From CAYFZO01 sp965211995 (GTDB taxonomy: Bacteria; Pseudomonadota; Gammaproteobacteria; Poriferisulfidales; Oxydemutatoraceae), in assembly GCA_965211995.1 (NCBI GenBank), contig OZ243040.1, forward strand, positions 248,001-312,000: a stretch of 64,000 bases of DNA, read 5' to 3'. The notes beneath the pieces are model-generated. The model was given only the letters and a program-made list of their open reading frames with translations. It was not told the DNA's origin and searched no databases. The first letter of the stretch is position 1. Every line of letters starts with the position of its first letter. The position numbers and the translations under genes were made by a program. Of the stretch, positions 1 through 10,961 are shown one piece after another.

Positions 1-1
1 C

Positions 2-3000
2 ACCGTGCCGGTGTTTGCCGGGGGAGCGAGCATTGCCAACCAGCGTTACGACGTCGCAATGCCGATTGATTCACTCGTGCTGCCGGGGGCGATGGAAGGC
101 AACGGCACGCTGACCTACACCATCACGCTGGCAGATGGCAGCGGGAGGTTGCCGGACAATCTGGTGTTTAACTCCGGCACCCGAACGCTGAGCGGTACGC
201 CGGCGGCGCTGCAATCCGAGACGGGCTATGCCTACACGGTGAGCGACACCGACGGCGATACCGCCTCCCTGAGGTTCACCATCGAGGTCGTGGAAGGTCC
301 GCTGGACTTCGCCAGTACAATCGGCGATCTGGTTTATAGCGTCGGCGTTGACGTCACAGAGAACCTGCCGGCGGCGACGGGCGGCACCCCTGGCTACGGC
401 TACTCCATCATCACTCCGCCGCGATTGCCGGACGGGCTGAGTTTTGACGCCACGAGGCTGATTCTGAGCGGCACGCCGATAACGGCGCAAGGCATAACCA
501 TCTACATTTACCAGGTGGTTGATTTCGGCAGGAGAGTCTCGACCCAGGCTTTCACGATCACGGTGAATGCGGCGAGTCCGCTGTTCTTAGACGGCACCAT
601 AGACAATCAGATTTATGCCATCGGCGAGTCCGTCTCACAGTCCCTGCCGGCGGCGATGGACGGCAACCCCCCCTACCGCTACGCCCTCACGCCGGACTTG
701 CCGACCGGACTGAGTTTTGACGCCACGAGGCTGATTCTGAGCGGCATGCCGGAGACGCAATTTGGCGACACCTACACCTACGAGGTGACGGATTCTGTCG
801 GCAACATCGCTACGTTGAACTTCAACCTCCTCGTTGGGGCAGGGGGGACACAGACGGCGCAATTTGAGGGCGACTTCACCGGGAGCATCCTCGTCAGGAG
901 CGCTAATTTTTCGGTAAGTGGCAGGTTGACGGTAACGGATGGCACGATCCGGAGGCAGGAGGCGAGCGAGGGCAGCCAGATGAACGGCACGTATGGGATC
1001 TTCGAGGTGGAACCTGCCGGCGCCACGGGGAACGACAATTGGCGCTACACCCTTGACCATATACGGGAAGCAACCCGGAGACTGTCCGCGGACACCAGCG
1101 CGACGGAGACTTTCACCGTGTCAGCGGTTGATAGCGGCGGCGGCACCGTCGGCACTGCGCAAGTGATTATCACGCTCATCGGCGCCGACGAACCGCAACT
1201 GACGGTGAGCATCATTTCACCGGCGGTCGCGACGACGCTGGTGGCCGGAATTGCAGCGGGCCTGGAGGCCGAAATCACCGGGGCACCCGCCGGCGCAGAT
1301 CTCTTCGCCTACGCATGGTCGGTGCACCAACTGGCGGAGGAGGGCGACTTCACCACCTCGACGGCGTTGAGCACCACTTGGACGCCGCCGCCGGTAACCG
1401 CCGCCACCGTCGCTCTTTTGCGAATCGCTGCCACGGCCACGGATACTAATGACCCCGGCAACCCACAAGCCGCAGCAGCCTATCGCTTCGTTACGCTCGT
1501 GCCGGACACCGCGCCGACGTTTGACGGAGCGGTCATTGACCCCCAGAGGTACATCATCAACGAGGAGATCGCTTCACTCGAACTGCCGGTGGCGATGGAA
1601 GGCAACGGCACGCTGACCTACACCATCACGCTGGCAGATGGCAGCGTGGGGTTGCCGGACGGGCTGGATTTCAGCACCGAGACCCGAACGCTGAGCGGCA
1701 CGCCGACGACGGAGCAAGACCCGACGGCCTATCTCTACACGGTGAGCGACGCCGACGGCAACACCGCCGACACCGATGCCGCCACCCTGACCTTCACCAT
1801 TGAGGTGGCGACGACGATGGCGCCGGACACCGCGCCGAGTTTCGCCGACGACGCGAATATCCCCAACCAGAGGTACACCGCCAACACGCCGATTACCGCA
1901 CTCAACCTGCCGGTGGCGACGGGTGGCAACACCCCGCTGACCTACACCATCACGCTGGCAACGGATGATACGGTGGGGTTGCCGGTCGGGCTGATATTGA
2001 CCTCCAACCCTCCGAGGCTGACCGGCACGCCGACGGCGGCGCAAACCGAGACGGCCTACCTCTACACGGTGAGCGACGCCGACGACGATACCGCGGAACT
2101 GTCCTTCATGATCACGGTGGCGGAGGAGGACACTGCGCCGAGTTTCGCCGCCGGCGCGAATATCCCCGACCAGCGTTACACCGCCAACACGCCGATTACC
2201 ACACTCAACCTGCCGGAGGCGACGGGTGGCAACACCCCGCTGACCTACACCATCACGCTGGCAACGGATGATACGGTGGGGTTGCCGGCCGGGCTGATGT
2301 TGAACTCCAACCCTCTGACGCTGACCGGCACGCCGACGGCGGCGCAATCCGAGACGGCCTACCTCTACACGGTGAGCGACGCCGACGACGATACCGCGGA
2401 ACTGTCCTTCATGATCACGGTGGCGGAGGAGGACACTGCGCCGAGTTTCGCCGCCGGCGCGAATATCCCCAACCAGAGTTACGTCGTCAACACGCCGATT
2501 ACCACACTCAACCTGCCGGAGGCGACGGGTGGCAACACCCCGCTGACCTACACCATCACGCTGGCAACGGATGATACGGTGGGGTTGCCGGCCGGGCTGA
2601 TGTTGAACTCCAACCCTCTGACGCTGACCGGCACGCCGACAGCGGCGCAAACCGCGGCAGCCTACCTCTACACGGTGAGCGACGCCGACGACGATACCGC
2701 GGAACTGTCCTTCATGATCACGGTGGCGGAGGACACTGCGCCGATTTTCGCCGCCGGCGCGAATATCCCCAACCAGAGTTACGTCGTCAACGCGATAATT
2801 ACCCTCAACCTGCCGGAGGCGGAGAGCGGCGGCAACGGCCTACTGGAATACGCCCTGGTGCGGGAAGACGATCCGGCGGCGGGCTTGCCGGACAGGCTGA
2901 CCTTTAACCCCGACTCCACCCCTCCGACGCTGACCGGCACGCTGACAGCGGAGCAAGCCGCGACGACCTATCTCTACACGGTGAGCGACACCGACGGCAA

Positions 3001-6000
3001 CACCGACGACGACGATACCGCCGCCCTGACCTTCACGATCGCGGTGGCGGCGGACACCGCGCCGAGTTTCGCCGCCGGCGCGAATATCCCCAACCAGAGT
3101 TACGTCGTCAACACGCCGATTACCACACTCAACCTGCCGGAGGCGACGGGTGGCAACACCCCGCTGACCTACACCATCACGCTGGCAACGGATGATACGG
3201 TGGGGTTGCCGGCCGGGCTGATGTTGAACTCCAACCCTCTGACGCTGACCGGCACGCCGACAGCGGCGCAAACCGCGGCAGCCTACCTCTACACGGTGAG
3301 CGACGCCGACGACGATACCGCGGAACTGTCCTTCATGATCACGGTGGCGGAGGACACTGCGCCGATTTTCGCCGCCGGCGCGAATATCCCCAACCAGAGT
3401 TACGTCGTCAACGCGATAATTACCCTCAACCTGCCGGAGGCGGAGAGCGGCGGCAACGGCCTACTGGAATACGCCCTGGTGCGGGAAGACGATCCGGCGG
3501 CGGGCTTGCCGGACAGGCTGACCTTTAACCCCGACTCCACCCCTCCGACGCTGACCGGCACGCTGACAGCGGAGCAAGCCGCGACGACCTATCTCTACAC
3601 GGTGAGCGACACCGACGGCAACACCGACGACGACGATACCGCCGCCCTGACCTTCACGATCGCGGTGGCGGCGGACACTGCGCCGATTTTCGCCGCCGGC
3701 GCGAATATCCCCAACCAGAGTTACGTCGTCAACGCGCCGATTACCACACTCAACCTGCCGGAGGCGACGGGTGGCAACACCCCGCTGACCTACACCATCA
3801 CGCTGGAAGATGGCAGCGGGGGGGTGCCGGACGGGCTGAACTTTAACCCCGACTCCAGCCCTCCGACGCTGACCGGCACGCCGACGGCGGAGCAATCCGA
3901 GACGGCCTACCTCTACACGGTGAGCGACGCCGACGGCAACACCGCCGACGACGATACCGCCGCCCTGACCTTCACGATCACGGTGGCGGCGGACACCGCG
4001 CCGATTTTCGCCGCCGGCGCGAATATCCCCAACCAGAGTTACGTCGTCAACGCGCCGATTACCACACTCAACCTGCCGGAGGCGACGGGTGGCAACACCC
4101 CGCTGACCTACACCATCACGCTGGAAGATGGCAGCGGGGGGGTGCCGGTCGGGCTGACCTTTAACCCCGACTCCAGCCCTCCGACGCTGACCGGCACGCC
4201 GACGGCGGAGCAATCCGAGACGGCCTACCTCTACACGGTGAGCGACGCCGACGGCAACACCGCCGACACCGATACCGCCGCCCTGACCTTCACGATCACG
4301 GTGGAGGCGGACACCGCGCCGAGTTTCGCCGACGACGCGAATATCCCCAACCAGAGTTACGTCGTCAACACGCCGATTACCGCACTCAACCTGCCGGTGG
4401 CGACGGGTGGCAACACCCCGCTGACCTACACCATCACGCTGGAAGATGGCAGCGGGGGGGTGCCGGTCGGGCTGACCTTTAACCCCGACTCCAGCCCTCC
4501 GAGGCTGACCGGCACGCCGACGGCGGAGCAAGCCGCGACGGCCTACCTCTACACGGTGAGCGACACCGACGGCAACACCGCCGACACCGATACCGCCGCC
4601 CTGACCTTCACGATCGCGGTCGTGGAAGACCCCGCGTTGGTGCCGTTGAGTTTCACCGATAACAGTTTCGACGCGAATTTCAACGTAAACGCCCAGAACT
4701 CCGTAGCACTGCCGGCGGCGACGGGCGGCACCGGCACGCTGAGTTACAGCCTCATCCCGGCTTTTACACGGGACTTGTCGGCCGCGTTTAGCCCCGCGGA
4801 GATAGAGAATATAAGAAGTGAGATAAGAGACGCGGGTTTCACGGTCTTGCCGACCGGTTTGACTTTTGACGACACCCCCGGCAACCGGCTGCTGCAAGGC
4901 ACGCCGGAGCATCAATTCTCCGGCACCTACCTCTACACGGCGACGGATGAAAACAACGTCACCGCCACAATTGATGTTGACGTCAGTATTGGCCTAGGCG
5001 CAGGACAGGGGGTGGCATTTTCAGGTGTCTTCACCGGAACTGTCATCGCACGATTTGACGAGGCCAGATCTACTGCCGTTTCCTTGATCGAAGTGAGTGG
5101 TCTCTCCGGTGTGTTTGTGCCAACAAGTATGATGTCCGGAAACTATGGCACGCTTATTGTGAATGAGGGGGGGCAGAGTTGGAGATACAGTTTAGAGCCT
5201 TTCAGACTCGCAACTCGGGACCTGAACCAAGGTGACAACGCGATTGAGAGATTTAGAGTGCGGGCGCACGGCCCCCTCGGTGCCCCCCGCCTCGAAACCG
5301 CGGAAATAATCATCACCCTGGTCGGCGCCGACGAGCCGCTGACGCCGAACATTATCCGGCCAACGGGAACCAGGAGGACGATGCTGGCGTCGGCGGATAC
5401 AGAGGCCATAGAGGTCGAAGAACTGACTGCCATTAACCTGCCCGCCGATGTCTCTCCGACCGGAGGCAGGTGGCGTGTGGCCACTGCTGATAGTGGAGAG
5501 GAGCGCACTGGCGACTCTGGAAGGGGGGGCACTTTCGGGACGAGTGACTCATTCGACTACCGAACCACCTGGACGCTGCCGGATGTAAGCAGATCTACCG
5601 ATTTTCTCTTGGCGTATGAGTTAAGTCACACCGAGCACCAGGGTGCTCGCAGTTCTGTGGCGATACTGCCCGTTACGGTCGCGCCGGACGTCGCGCCGGA
5701 ATTTGCCCCCGCCGCGAATATCCCCGCCCAGAGTTACACCGTCAACATGGATATTGGTTCAATCCCACCACTGCCGACGGCGACCGGCGGCAACAGCCTG
5801 CCGCTGACCTACTCCATCACGCTGGCAACGGATGAGACGACAGGGTTGCCGGACGGGCTGGACTTCAGCACCGAGACCCGAACGCTGAGCGGCACGCCGA
5901 CGACGGCGCAAAATCCGCTGGAATATCTCTACATAGCGCACGACGCCGATGGCAACACCGCCGACACCGATGCCGCCACCCTGGGCTTCACCATCGGGAT

Positions 6001-8800
6001 CGGGCAAGCGCCGCCGGAGGCGCTGAGCTTCGACCCGAACACCATCGCCGCTCAGATTTATACCGTCGGCGTTGCGGTCAACGAGGTTCTGCCGGCGGCG
6101 ACGGGCGGCACCCGCCCCTACACCTACACCCTTAGGTTGACGTCGACCGGGGGGGAGACGCTGCCTCCGTCCGGGTTGGATTTTGACGGCGCCCCCGCGG
6201 AACGGCGTCTAAGCGGTACGCCGGATATGCTGCAAACTCCAGTGGAATACACCTACCAGGTGATGGACGACAATGGCGAAGTTTTGACCCTGGCTTTCAC
6301 CATCACGGTCATAGCAGCGCCGCCGGAGGCGCTGAGCTTCGACCCGAACACCTTCGCCGCTCAGACTTATACCGTCGGCGTTGCGGTCAACGAGGTTCTG
6401 CCGGCGGCGACGGGCGGCACCCGCCCCTACACCTACACCCTCACGCCGGCCTTGCCGGACGGACTGAGTGTTGACCTCACCGACCCCCCGATGTTGAGCG
6501 GCACGCCGGAGACGCAATTTGAAACCGCCTACACCTACGAGGTGACGGATGAGGCCGGTGCCACCGTGACGTTGGGCTTCAACCTCGCCGTCGGGCCGGC
6601 GGCGGGGCAGACGGCGGACTTTTCGGGCGTCTTCACCGGGAGCATCACCGCCAGGAGCATAGATTTCCGGGCAAGTGGCAGGTTGGACGTATCGCCGGGC
6701 ACGATTGAGTTGGGCGAGAGTGAAGGCACGTATGGGATCTTCGAGGTGGTGACGCCTGTCAACCCGCTGTCGAGCAACTGGTTCTACACCCTTGACCATA
6801 CACGGGTAGCAACCCAGGAGCTGGTCGAGGGCGTCAACGCGGCGGAGACTTTCACCGTGTCAGCGGTTGATGGCAGTGGCAGCACCATCGGCGCTGCACA
6901 AGTGATCATCACGCTCACCGGCGCCAACGAGCCGGCCGACCTGACGGTGGTTATCAATTCACCGGCGGTCGCGACGACGCTGGTGGCCGAAGTTGCAGCG
7001 CGCCTGGAGGCCGCAATCACCGCGCAGCCTGGCGGCGCAGCCATCTCCGTCGTGTGGAATGAGCTCCAACTGACGGGGGTGAGAAATTTCAACCCTGTTG
7101 ACCAGTTGACCACCGATTGGACGCCGCCGGAGGTAACCGCCGTCACCGTCGCTCTTTTGCAAATCATTGCCACGGATAATAATGGCCCCGTCAACAACAA
7201 CCAAGTCGCGGCCTATCGCTTCGTTACGCTCGTGCCGAACACCGCGCCGACGTTTGACGGAGCGGTCATTGACGATCAGAGTTACACCGTCAACACGGAT
7301 ATTGATCCACTCGTACTGCCGGCGGCGATGGAAGGCAACGGCACGCTGACCTACACCATCACACAGACAGGGAATGAGACGATAGGGTTGCCGGACGGGC
7401 TGTTCTTTGACCCCGACACCCGAACGTTGAGCGGCCAGCCGACGACGGTGCAAAACCCGGAGGGATATGACTACGCGGTGCGCGACACCGACGGCGATGC
7501 CGCCACCCTGACCTTCACCATTGAGGTGGAAGCGGCGCCGGAGGCGCTGAGCTTCGTCCCGGACAACATCGCCCCTCAGACTTATACCGTCGGCGTTGAT
7601 GTCAGCGTGACCCTGCCGGCGGCGACGGGCGGCGCCACCCCCTACACTTACGAGATCATCACGCCGCCGGCCTTGCCGATCGGGCTGAATTTTGCCCGCA
7701 ACTCACGGATTCTGAGCGGCAATCCGACAGGGGCGCAAGGCCAAACCGAATACACCTACCGGGTGACGGATGGCAGTAGCGACACCGTGGACCTGATGTT
7801 CACGATCACGGTGGCGCCGACGCCGCTGTTCGAGGTGCCTCCGCTGACTGTCAGTGAAGAGGCCGCCCGTAGCAGCGGCATGTTGCAACTCGTGGATCCG
7901 GACACCATGAGCCCATTGAGTGGCGTGGCGTTCTCCGTGACACAGGCGGCAGGCATGTATGGGACGCTTAGCCTCACACCGCTGTCGGACGGGACGACGA
8001 CGTGGGTTTACGAGTTGAACCCCGACGGCGTTGCCCGATTGCGCACGATGCGTGCGACTGAGCGGTTGGAGGAGGGATTCGAAGTGACCGCGACGACGGC
8101 GGACGGCCGGGAAATAACCGGCAGTGTGATGGTCGGGGTGACCGGTGTGAACGACGCGCCGACGGTGACGATCAACGTGCCGGTGGACGGGGCAAGGGTG
8201 GTGGCGGGTGCGACAAGCACGGTGAGAGGCACCGGCAACGACCCGGACATCGGGGATACGTTGACCTACGTATGGAGCGCGATGACTGAGGCCAACCCGG
8301 ATTTGGGCGGGTTTGTCGATGCGCAGGTTGCGGAGACGATGTGGACGGCGCCGATGGTGGATAGCAATACGGAGGTTACATTGACCCTGACGGTCACAGA
8401 CGAGCAGGATGCCAGCGCGACCGACACGGTGTTGGTGACGGTGATCCCTGAAGCCGCGGCCGGGGTTTTGAGGTTTGCCGCGCCCGTGTTCGATCAGGTG
8501 TATCAGGTCGGCTCTCCCGTGACTCTTTCGTTGCCGGCGGGGGCCGGCGGCAACCCGCCTTATATCTACACCCTGACGCCGCCGCCGGGGCTGACTTTCA
8601 CTTTCATAGACGGCACGAGCGGAGGCACGCCGAGGCTCACCGGCATACCTAGGTTGCCCGGGACTTACCGCGTGACCTACAGAGTGACGGACGCCCCCGT
8701 GGGCGACCGCCCCCCGACTTCTCGCCTCATGAGTTTCAATGCCCAAGTAGCTCCATCCGACTCCGTGCTAAGTTGCCCCATACCGCAACCGCAACCGTAA
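2..8800 (+). CDS. Giant Ig-like/VCBS-repeat surface protein (5' partial)
   Basis: The reading frame is already open at the left edge, so only the C-terminal 2.9k residues are present; the GTG at 5 is probably not the real start. I count 20 copies of a roughly 100-residue module built around YxVxxxLxLPxAxGG, GLPxGL, L(S/T)GTP and YTVSD(A/T)DG. This resembles putative Ig (He_PIG, cadherin-like) domains. Four VCBS-like blocks (GTYGIFEV or similar, then WxYxL, then a TFTVSAVD-type strand) are interspersed. Near the C-terminus a GVNDAP VCBS ending is followed by a PKD-like segment and a last Ig module. No LPXTG motif, membrane anchor or autotransporter barrel is visible, and the protein ends in CPIPQPQP. 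By family it is an extracellular adhesin or matrix protein; secretion route and ligand are unknown. Residues around 815-1021 are duplicated exactly at the protein level. Confidence 0.85.
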   Translation, partial: TVPVFAGGASIANQRYDVAMPIDSLVLPGAMEGNGTLTYTITLADGSGRLPDNLVFNSGTRTLSGTPAALQSETGYAYTVSDTDGDTASLRFTIEVVEGPLDFASTIGDLVYSVGVDVTENLPAATGGTPGYGYSIITPPRLPDGLSFDATRLILSGTPITAQGITIYIYQVVDFGRRVSTQAFTITVNAASPLFLDGTIDNQIYAIGESVSQSLPAAMDGNPPYRYALTPDLPTGLSFDATRLILSGMPETQFGDTYTYEVTDSVGNIATLNFNLLVGAGGTQTAQFEGDFTGSILVRSANFSVSGRLTVTDGTIRRQEASEGSQMNGTYGIFEVEPAGATGNDNWRYTLDHIREATRRLSADTSATETFTVSAVDSGGGTVGTAQVIITLIGADEPQLTVSIISPAVATTLVAGIAAGLEAEITGAPAGADLFAYAWSVHQLAEEGDFTTSTALSTTWTPPPVTAATVALLRIAATATDTNDPGNPQAAAAYRFVTLVPDTAPTFDGAVIDPQRYIINEEIASLELPVAMEGNGTLTYTITLADGSVGLPDGLDFSTETRTLSGTPTTEQDPTAYLYTVSDADGNTADTDAATLTFTIEVATTMAPDTAPSFADDANIPNQRYTANTPITALNLPVATGGNTPLTYTITLATDDTVGLPVGLILTSNPPRLTGTPTAAQTETAYLYTVSDADDDTAELSFMITVAEEDTAPSFAAGANIPDQRYTANTPITTLNLPEATGGNTPLTYTITLATDDTVGLPAGLMLNSNPLTLTGTPTAAQSETAYLYTVSDADDDTAELSFMITVAEEDTAPSFAAGANIPNQSYVVNTPITTLNLPEATGGNTPLTYTITLATDDTVGLPAGLMLNSNPLTLTGTPTAAQTAAAYLYTVSDADDDTAELSFMITVAEDTAPIFAAGANIPNQSYVVNAIITLNLPEAESGGNGLLEYALVREDDPAAGLPDRLTFNPDSTPPTLTGTLTAEQAATTYLYTVSDTDGNTDDDDTAALTFTIAVAADTAPSFAAGANIPNQSYVVNTPITTLNLPEATGGNTPLTYTITLATDDTVGLPAGLMLNSNPLTLTGTPTAAQTAAAYLYTVSDADDDTAELSFMITVAEDTAPIFAAGANIPNQSYVVNAIITLNLPEAESGGNGLLEYALVREDDPAAGLPDRLTFNPDSTPPTLTGTLTAEQAATTYLYTVSDTDGNTDDDDTAALTFTIAVAADTAPIFAAGANIPNQSYVVNAPITTLNLPEATGGNTPLTYTITLEDGSGGVPDGLNFNPDSSPPTLTGTPTAEQSETAYLYTVSDADGNTADDDTAALTFTITVAADTAPIFAAGANIPNQSYVVNAPITTLNLPEATGGNTPLTYTITLEDGSGGVPVGLTFNPDSSPPTLTGTPTAEQSETAYLYTVSDADGNTADTDTAALTFTITVEADTAPSFADDANIPNQSYVVNTPITALNLPVATGGNTPLTYTITLEDGSGGVPVGLTFNPDSSPPRLTGTPTAEQAATAYLYTVSDTDGNTADTDTAALTFTIAVVEDPALVPLSFTDNSFDANFNVNAQNSVALPAATGGTGTLSYSLIPAFTRDLSAAFSPAEIENIRSEIRDAGFTVLPTGLTFDDTPGNRLLQGTPEHQFSGTYLYTATDENNVTATIDVDVSIGLGAGQGVAFSGVFTGTVIARFDEARSTAVSLIEVSGLSGVFVPTSMMSGNYGTLIVNEGGQSWRYSLEPFRLATRDLNQGDNAIERFRVRAHGPLGAPRLETAEIIITLVGADEPLTPNIIRPTGTRRTMLASADTEAIEVEELTAINLPADVSPTGGRWRVATADSGEERTGDSGRGGTFGTSDSFDYRTTWTLPDVSRSTDFLLAYELSHTEHQGARSSVAILPVTVAPDVAPEFAPAANIPAQSYTVNMDIGSIPPLPTATGGNSLPLTYSITLATDETTGLPDGLDFSTETRTLSGTPTTAQNPLEYLYIAHDADGNTADTDAATLGFTIGIGQAPPEALSFDPNTIAAQIYTVGVAVNEVLPAATGGTRPYTYTLRLTSTGGETLPPSGLDFDGAPAERRLSGTPDMLQTPVEYTYQVMDDNGEVLTLAFTITVIAAPPEALSFDPNTFAAQTYTVGVAVNEVLPAATGGTRPYTYTLTPALPDGLSVDLTDPPMLSGTPETQFETAYTYEVTDEAGATVTLGFNLAVGPAAGQTADFSGVFTGSITARSIDFRASGRLDVSPGTIELGESEGTYGIFEVVTPVNPLSSNWFYTLDHTRVATQELVEGVNAAETFTVSAVDGSGSTIGAAQVIITLTGANEPADLTVVINSPAVATTLVAEVAARLEAAITAQPGGAAISVVWNELQLTGVRNFNPVDQLTTDWTPPEVTAVTVALLQIIATDNNGPVNNNQVAAYRFVTLVPNTAPTFDGAVIDDQSYTVNTDIDPLVLPAAMEGNGTLTYTITQTGNETIGLPDGLFFDPDTRTLSGQPTTVQNPEGYDYAVRDTDGDAATLTFTIEVEAAPEALSFVPDNIAPQTYTVGVDVSVTLPAATGGATPYTYEIITPPALPIGLNFARNSRILSGNPTGAQGQTEYTYRVTDGSSDTVDLMFTITVAPTPLFEVPPLTVSEEAARSSGMLQLVDPDTMSPLSGVAFSVTQAAGMYGTLSLTPLSDGTTTWVYELNPDGVARLRTMRATERLEEGFEVTATTADGREITGSVMVGVTGVNDAPTVTINVPVDGARVVAGATSTVRGTGNDPDIGDTLTYVWSAMTEANPDLGGFVDAQVAETMWTAPMVDSNTEVTLTLTVTDEQDASATDTVLVTVIPEAAAGVLRFAAPVFDQVYQVGSPVTLSLPAGAGGNPPYIYTLTPPPGLTFTFIDGTSGGTPRLTGIPRLPGTYRVTYRVTDAPVGDRPPTSRLMSFNAQVAPSDSVLSCPIPQPQP
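2461..3675 (+). repeat. 621-bp in-frame tandem duplication in the giant gene
   Basis: The segment starting at 2461 recurs from 3082 with a period of 621 bp, which is exactly 207 codons. The two encoded two-domain units are identical in amino-acid sequence, including the irregular module containing VREDDPAAGLPDRL. This indicates a recent unequal exchange or slippage that added two Ig modules. Confidence 0.8.
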
Positions 8801-9473
8801 CTTCACCGCCGGCCGGAGCGGCGGCCTGATCTTGCGCAGCACAGCGCGCCTCCCCGACAGCACCGCCCGGCACCGCGCCAAGTTTCCGCCCCCATACCGT
8901 AACTGCAACTTCACCGCCAGGGTAGGAGCGCGGCCTGATTTTGCAGCACAGCGCGCCTCCCCGTTTGCAATCTCACCGCCGGCCGGAGCGGCCTGAGATT
9001 GACCGCATGACCTGCAAGTGATGGACGCCCCTGCGGGCGGCGTCTCTATCTTCCATGAGTTTTACCGCCGCGGCAGCAACGCCCAACCTCGCGCCGCCCG
9101 GCACCGCGCCAGGTTTCCGCCCCATACCCTAACTGCAACCCTCGCTGCCTCTGCCGCCGCAGGGATAACGGCTGCGCTGACCGCGATATCCCCGCTTGTG
9201 TGGGAAAAAAACACCGCCGCAGGCAGCGGGTCTCCCTCATATCCCCGCTTGCGCGGGGGAGGGGGCAAAGGGCGGAAATGGCGGGGGGACGCGGTAAAAC
9301 GCCCATCTGAAACCGTTCATTCCGATAAAACGACCGTTCAAGCCGGTCGGACACCCAACCCGGCCTGCGGCGGTGTAAATAGACCGCTTATCCCGGGGGG
9401 CGCCGATGGCGTTTCCCGCCCAACCCACGCCCCGCCTGTGCTGGGACGTGTTTTTGACACTGAGGTATTGATT
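8801..9473 (+). repeat. Gene-free region with degenerate echoes of the giant gene 3' end
   Basis: No convincing gene is present. The last 150 bases of the giant gene (from about 8670, including gtgacggacgcccc, ctcatgagttt and ccccataccgcaac) reappear in degraded form at about 8871-8925 and again at about 9005-9140 (gtgatggacgcccc, ccatgagttt, ccccataccctaac). The right part holds two copies of atatccccgcttg 53 bp apart, and from about 9340 the leader of the next gene. Confidence 0.55.
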
Positions 9474-10928
9474 ATGAAAAATGCCAAACAGAACGGCCCG
9501 CCCGCTGTCAGGAGGATTCCTCAATTGGAACAGTCCGCCTTTACGGAGAGTCAGGCTAAAGCCCTGACCGAAGTGATCGAACAACTCGTCCCGAGGGATG
9601 AGTGGGGGAGGCAACTGACCTGGATCGAAGCCAACATGGTGGTAAAGGACGATCTGTTCAAGTTTCAGACGGCGGTGCAGAACCGGCTCGACGACAAACT
9701 CGAGGCAACAAAGAACGAGTTGGTCAAGTCTCAAACGGAGATGCAGACTCGGCTCGATGACAAACTCGAGGCAACAAAGAACGAGTTGGTCAAGTCTCAA
9801 ACGGAGATGCAGACTCGGCTCGATGACAAACTCGAGGCAACAAAGAACGAGTTGGTCAAGTCTCAAACGGAGATGCAGACCCGGCTCGACGGCAAACTCG
9901 AGACAACAAAGAACGAGTTGGTCAAGTCTCAAACGGAGATGCAGACCCGGCTCGACGGCAAACTCGAGACAACAAAGAACGAGTTGGTCAAGTCCCAAAT
10001 GAAGATGAAGGACGATCTGGTCAAGTCCCAGATAAAGATGAAGGATGATCTGGTCAAGTCCCAGATAAAGATGAAGGATGATCTGGTCAAGTCCCAGATG
10101 AAGATGAAGGACGATCTGGTCAAATCTCTGATGGCGACGCAGAACCGGTTCGACGACAAACTCAAGGCAACAAAGAACGAGTTGGTTAAGTCTCAAATGG
10201 AGATGAAGGACGATCTGGTCAAGTCCCAAACGGAGATGCAGATCCGGTTCGACGACAAACTCGAGGCAACAAAGAACGAGTTGGTCAAATCTCAAATGGA
10301 GATGAAGGACGATCTGGTCAAGTCTCAAACGGAGATGCAGAACCGGTTCGACGACAAACTCGAGGCAACAAAGAACGAGTTGGTCAAATCTCAAATGGAG
10401 ATGAAGGACGATCTGGTCAAGTCTCAAACGGAGATGCAGAACCGGTTCGACGACAAACTCGAGGCAACAAAGAACGAGTTGGTCAAATCTCAAATGGAGA
10501 TGAAGGACGATCTGGTCAAGTCTCAAACGGAGATGCAGAACCGGTTCGACGACAAACTCGAGGCAACAAAGAACGAGTTGGTCAAATCCCAAACGGAGAT
10601 GAAGGACGATCTGGTCAAGTCTCAAACGGAGATGCAGACCCGGTTCGACGACAAACTCGAGGCAACAAAGAACGAGTTGGTCAAATCCCAAACGGAGATG
10701 AAGGACGAGTTGGTCAAGTCTCAAATGGAGATGAAGATGGAGTTGAAGGACGCTCTGGTCAAATCCCAAACGGAGATGAAGGACGCTCTGGTCAAGTCTC
10801 AAACGGAGATGAATAACGCACTTAACAATAAGTACGCCAAGTTGCTTCTTTGGATTCCGATGATCATCATCGGCATACTGTCTGGGATAATCGCCGGCCT
10901 CGCGCTGCTGATCAATCTCTTTCTCTGA
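9474..10928 (+). CDS. Hendecad-repeat coiled-coil protein with C-terminal membrane anchor
   Basis: The chosen ATG at 9474 follows tttttgacactgaggt and gives 484 residues; the frame is open upstream but lacks protein-like sequence. The N-terminal 60 residues include FTESQAKALTEVIEQLV, which resembles the start of DUF1640-type proteins. Residues of about 60-450 are almost entirely 11- and 22-residue repeats (RLDDKLEATKNELVKSQTEM, LVKSQxxMKDD). This is a hendecad pattern expected to form a long, slightly right-handed coiled coil. The last 30 residues (KYAKLLLWIPMIIIGILSG onward) form one hydrophobic helix, so the rod is probably tethered to a membrane. The function is unknown. A smaller protein of similar layout is encoded at 31583-32329 with a related upstream sequence. 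Repeat number is likely variable because the DNA repeats are nearly identical. Confidence 0.7.
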   Translation: MKNAKQNGPPAVRRIPQLEQSAFTESQAKALTEVIEQLVPRDEWGRQLTWIEANMVVKDDLFKFQTAVQNRLDDKLEATKNELVKSQTEMQTRLDDKLEATKNELVKSQTEMQTRLDDKLEATKNELVKSQTEMQTRLDGKLETTKNELVKSQTEMQTRLDGKLETTKNELVKSQMKMKDDLVKSQIKMKDDLVKSQIKMKDDLVKSQMKMKDDLVKSLMATQNRFDDKLKATKNELVKSQMEMKDDLVKSQTEMQIRFDDKLEATKNELVKSQMEMKDDLVKSQTEMQNRFDDKLEATKNELVKSQMEMKDDLVKSQTEMQNRFDDKLEATKNELVKSQMEMKDDLVKSQTEMQNRFDDKLEATKNELVKSQTEMKDDLVKSQTEMQTRFDDKLEATKNELVKSQTEMKDELVKSQMEMKMELKDALVKSQTEMKDALVKSQTEMNNALNNKYAKLLLWIPMIIIGILSGIIAGLALLINLFL

Positions 10929-10961
10929 AATCGCCTTTGAGGTGGGCGCAAAGCCCGTTTT

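Noticed and set aside
1574..4915. Long minus-strand Arg/Gly-rich frames across the giant gene
   Set aside because: Shadows of a repetitive GC-rich plus-strand gene with no recognisable protein features.
9186..9260. Two copies of atatccccgcttg resembling type I-E CRISPR repeats
   Set aside because: Only two copies, 53 bp apart, with different right arms and no cas genes or further units nearby.
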